Shown piece by piece: positions 5,850 to 8,115 of a stretch of DNA of 8,115 bases. The translations under genes and the position numbers were made by a program. Below the pieces are notes generated by a model that saw nothing but the letters and a program-made list of their open reading frames with translations, was not told where the DNA came from and did not search any database. Origin of the DNA: Acidobacteriota bacterium (lineage in GTDB: Bacteria; Acidobacteriota; Terriglobia; 20CM-2-55-15); NCBI GenBank assembly GCA_003222755.1, contig QHXA01000075.1:3281-11395 (forward strand), given 5' to 3'. Positions within the stretch are counted from its first letter, which is position 1. Every line of letters begins with the position of its first letter.

Positions 5850-6306
5850 GCATTGTGGTAAAACGGATAACCTCAAACACCCGAGTGCCCGATGGGATCT
5901 TCACCTCGACCGTATCGCCTTCACGTTTATTCAGCAGGCTGCGGCCAATCGGAGAAGTCGTCGAAATTAAGCCATTCGCCGCGTCGGCATCCTCGCTCGT
6001 CACGAGCCTGTAAGTAACTTCTTCATTTTTGTCGACGTCCAACAGCACGACTTTCGAACCCAGCGAAATTCGGTCGCGAGGAATCTTATCAAAGTTGATC
6101 ATCGATAGGTCCGCCAGCCGCTGTTTGAGCTGGCCGAGGCGCACGCGAACGAAATCTTGCCGCTCCCGGGCTGCCGAATAGTCCGCGTTGTCGCTGAGAT
6201 CGCCCAGCGCTGCCGCGGTTTTCAGCGCCTTCGGCAACTCCTCTCGTAATTCTTTTTCTAACGCATGGACTTCTTCTTCTAATTTCTTCTTGATATCTGA
6301 AGTCAT
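5836..6306 (-). CDS. greA: Transcription elongation factor GreA/GreB family
   Basis: This 156-residue Gre factor binds the RNA polymerase secondary channel and stimulates cleavage of backtracked RNA. The N-terminal half is an antiparallel coiled coil with the diagnostic tip GDLSDNADY (35-43), whose acidic residues Asp36 and Asp39 match the Mg-coordinating pair (E. coli GreA has Asp and Glu there). The C-terminal FKBP-like domain contains SPIGRSLLNKREGDTVEVKIPSG (118-140), a family hallmark. The C-terminal VFEVIRF continues six residues beyond the usual end. ATG 6306 is supported by a TAGGA ribosome site that overlaps the stop of the upstream mlaD-like gene (6 bp spacing). It is embedded in a lipid-transport operon, an unusual but not unknown location. 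GreA is favoured over GreB by the tip sequence and length. Confidence 0.9.
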   Translation of the reverse strand: MTSDIKKKLEEEVHALEKELREELPKALKTAAALGDLSDNADYSAARERQDFVRVRLGQLKQRLADLSMINFDKIPRDRISLGSKVVLLDVDKNEEVTYRLVTSEDADAANGLISTTSPIGRSLLNKREGDTVEVKIPSGTRVFEVIRFTTMHDDK

Positions 6307-6312
6307 GAGTTC

Positions 6313-7389
6313 CTAAAACAATTTGAAATTAACAGTTAAGTATTTCTTGGGGTTCTGTCTGAAATCGTACATCAATTTTTCAAACTCCGATGTGACCATA
6401 TTGACGTTATTGAAAAGCGTGGGATCTTTAATGAATTTGCCAATCGTGCCCTCGCCGTTCTGGATGGAATCGATCAGCGCGTTGAATTTCGTCACGCCAT
6501 TGCTTAAATCGTTGTACAGCGCCTCGTCGCGCGAGAGCTTGCCAAGAGTGCCTTCGCCTCGATCGATGCGGTCCGTGATCGCTTGAAACTTTGCGGTCAC
6601 GTTATCGGCTCGGTTATACAGGGAGGGATCGTTCACAAACTTTCCAATCGTACCGTTGCCGCCCTCAATTTTTTTCATTAGCAGATCGACGCGGTCACCA
6701 ATCTGCGTGATCTTCCTGTACAGTTCGTCATCGGAGATCAGGCGGCCCATGGTTCCGGGCCCGGTTCGCGCGTCGCGTACAAGCGTGTTGAGCTCTCGTG
6801 CCGCTAAGTTAGCGTTGTCGTAAATAGAGGTATCTGTAAGAAATTTTCCGAGAGTGCCTTCGCCCCGCTCAATACGATCCGTGATTTTCTTGAAATCTTC
6901 GCTGAGGACTTGGAAGTTGGCCACAACGTCATTCGCTCCCTGAACGATTCTACGAATGTCGCCTTCCTCACTGCCTTGCAGGGTTCCGCCATCCTCGATC
7001 ACTGTTCCGGCCTCGCTGCCTCGCGTGAGGTCGATTTTGCTATCGCCAAGGAGTCCAATTGTCGAGATGGTCGCCTTTGAATCACTGCGGATAATATTTT
7101 TGTACCTTTCGTCCAACTTCAATTCGGTTTCAACGGCTTTCATCGGATCCGCGTACTTTGAAACGTTAACGGTAGAGACGTTACCGATCGTCACACCTTC
7201 AAGTGACACCTCGGCCCCGCTTCGAAGGTTGTTCGCATTTTGGAAATAGGCGATAACCGTGTATTTGCGCACAAAAAAGCCGGACTGTCCGCTGATATAG
7301 AAGATCGCCAGTGCAAGCAACGCAAAACTGGTGATTACGAGTACTCCGACTCGCAGTTCAGTCCAGGCAAGTGTTCGACGTGTTGCCAT
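6313..7389 (-). CDS. mlaD: MlaD-type MCE-domain phospholipid transport protein with 34-residue repeats
   Basis: This 358-residue protein has an N-terminal TM anchor (about 13-32), then an MCE domain (about 42-121) with the typical YFQNANNLRSGAEVSLEGVTIGNV and TIGLLGDSKIDL segments. MlaD-like proteins form periplasmic hexamers that pass phospholipids between the membranes, driven by MlaFE. The region after the MCE domain is a periodic helical stretch: GxGT motifs start at residues 176, 210, 244, 278 and 312, exactly 34 apart. Each is followed by a (I/L/M)G(K/R) turn, an acidic D(x)xLY-type motif and an amphipathic helix. ATG 7389 has a clear GAGAGGAGAG ribosome site. The MlaF-like ATPase gene lies 181 bp upstream, separated by repeat copy B; greA follows 6 bp later. 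The MCE assignment is firm; transport direction and substrate are unknown. Confidence 0.9.
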   Translation of the reverse strand: MATRRTLAWTELRVGVLVITSFALLALAIFYISGQSGFFVRKYTVIAYFQNANNLRSGAEVSLEGVTIGNVSTVNVSKYADPMKAVETELKLDERYKNIIRSDSKATISTIGLLGDSKIDLTRGSEAGTVIEDGGTLQGSEEGDIRRIVQGANDVVANFQVLSEDFKKITDRIERGEGTLGKFLTDTSIYDNANLAARELNTLVRDARTGPGTMGRLISDDELYRKITQIGDRVDLLMKKIEGGNGTIGKFVNDPSLYNRADNVTAKFQAITDRIDRGEGTLGKLSRDEALYNDLSNGVTKFNALIDSIQNGEGTIGKFIKDPTLFNNVNMVTSEFEKLMYDFRQNPKKYLTVNFKLF

Positions 7390-7428
7390 ATTTTCTCTCC
7401 TCTCAAGAATGGCTGATCATAGGTCCAT

Positions 7429-7566
7429 TTTGCGCGACGCCGGAGGCGTGTCAGGAAATTCCCCGGGGGGTAAGACGTATTCCAGGGGTACGCAAAAAAC
7501 GCGTACCCCTGGCTAATTTTCCTAGCACCGCTCGCGGTGCGGTCGGCGGTCATAGACCGCCCCTAC
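7429..7566. repeat. Modular palindromic repeat, copy B
   Basis: This longer copy of the element at 5072-5174 carries four hairpins. ACGCC/GGCGT with loop GGA spans 7437-7449. A perfect 12-bp stem CCAGGGGTACGC with loop AAAAAAC spans 7482-7512. GCACCG/CGGTGC spans 7525-7540. GGCGGTC/GACCGCC with loop ATA spans 7545-7561. A CCCCGGGG palindrome and neighbouring bases (about 7461-7481) are absent from copy A. It fills the gap between the mlaF-like stop and the mlaD-like ribosome site, in the same orientation relative to its upstream gene as copy A. Confidence 0.8.
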
Positions 7567-7570
7567 AGTA

Positions 7571-8115
7571 TCAGCTCAAAAACCGTTTGATGTAATCGTC
7601 ACTGGACCGTCGAAGCAATTCGTCCGGTCCTTCAAACACAATCTTCCCATCGCGAAGCATCAGAAAACGCGTGTTGGCGATGCAAAGGGAATTGCCTTCA
7701 GTTTGAAAATCGATGCGTTTGTCGCCATTAGCAGTCGCATACTCGGTGGCAAGCGTAAAGGCGTCGCGCATGCGGTGCGTAACGAACACACCAGTGACGC
7801 TTTTGATATCTCGCAACGCGATGATGAGCTCGTTGATTCTCTTTGACGTGATCGGATCGAGACCCGCGGTGGGCTCATCGTAAAGCATGATGTCCGGCTC
7901 GCTGATGAGCGCTCGCGCCAAGGCGACGCGGCGTTTCATACCTCCCGAAAGTTCGGAAGGCGTCTTATCGATTGCATCCTCGAGCCCCACGAAGCCGAGG
8001 CTCTCACGAACTTTCCGATCGATTTCGTCTTCATCCACATTCAGTTCGTAAAGCCGGTATGCCACGTTTTCCCGAACCGTGAGCGAATCGAATAACGCCG
8101 ATTCCTGGAACACCA
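7571..8115 (-). CDS. mlaF: MlaF-type ABC transporter ATPase (N-terminus beyond window)
   Basis: The C-terminal 180 residues of an ABC ATPase run off the right edge; the N-terminal Walker A part is not visible, and the apparent GTG near 8113 is an internal valine. Visible motifs, in order, are the Q-loop VFQESALFDSLTV, signature LSGGMKRR, Walker B IMLYDEPTAGLDP and H-loop VTHRM. The VRENVAYRLYE segment and the FQESALFDSLTV form are typical of MlaF/Mkl (Ttg2A) ATPases rather than LolD-type ones. An insert of about 30 residues between the H-loop helix and the final strand (TANGDKRIDFQTEGNSLCIA region) precedes a normal MLRDGKIVFEG end. It would energise phospholipid transport with the MCE protein encoded downstream; an MlaE-like permease is expected off the right edge. 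Confidence 0.9.
   Translation of the reverse strand, partial: VFQESALFDSLTVRENVAYRLYELNVDEDEIDRKVRESLGFVGLEDAIDKTPSELSGGMKRRVALARALISEPDIMLYDEPTAGLDPITSKRINELIIALRDIKSVTGVFVTHRMRDAFTLATEYATANGDKRIDFQTEGNSLCIANTRFLMLRDGKIVFEGPDELLRRSSDDYIKRFLS

Noticed and set aside
5072..7566. CRISPR array or integron-type attC sites
   Set aside because: There are only two copies 2.3 kb apart with genes between them, no regular spacers, no cas or integrase gene, and a module order unlike attC.

Overview
The window looks like chromosome from a Gram-negative (diderm) bacterium. It encodes LolA-type and MlaD/MlaF-type outer-membrane trafficking proteins, a lipoprotein signal and two signal-peptide/TM-anchored periplasmic proteins. 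Gene order, the particular DedA subtype and the short modular GC-rich palindromic repeats are most reminiscent of Acidobacteriota. That assignment comes from recalled family resemblance and was not computed. No rRNA, tRNA, CRISPR array, transposase or phage gene is visible.

Layout. (1) 1-285, minus strand: the first 95 codons of a type I glutamine synthetase (glnA), running off the left edge. (2) 286-712: a 427-bp divergent intergenic region. On the minus strand it holds a good sigma70-like promoter, a two-hairpin leader and a strong intrinsic terminator, all upstream of glnA. On the plus strand it holds a possible promoter for the next operon. (3) 713-5070, plus strand: a tight six-gene run consisting of a DedA/VTT membrane protein, a LolA/LolB-like lipoprotein, a MacB/LolCE-type ABC permease, its LolD/MacB-type ATPase, a small single-TM protein of unknown function and a LolA-type periplasmic carrier. 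Several junctions overlap (GTGA, ATGA). (4) 5071-8115, minus strand: a convergent run read right to left, consisting of MlaF-type ATPase (partial), MlaD-type MCE protein, GreA and a CDP-alcohol phosphatidyltransferase. Two copies of a modular palindromic repeat lie just downstream of the mlaF-like gene and within the 3' end of the phosphatidyltransferase ORF.

How it fits together. Apart from glnA and greA, every gene concerns envelope lipids or lipoproteins. The plus operon could form a lipoprotein or lipid relay: ATPase and permease extract a substrate, the LolA-like carrier ferries it across the periplasm, and the LolB-like lipoprotein receives it. The minus operon pairs a phospholipid head-group enzyme with an Mla-type phospholipid transporter.

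Most interesting points. The glnA leader has two adjacent hexaloop hairpins, and the second is mutually exclusive with the terminator stem, which is the architecture of ANTAR-type antitermination. The MlaD-like protein has five exact 34-residue repeats. The modular repeat supplies coding sequence to the phosphatidyltransferase C-terminus, so that the ORF runs antisense into lolA.
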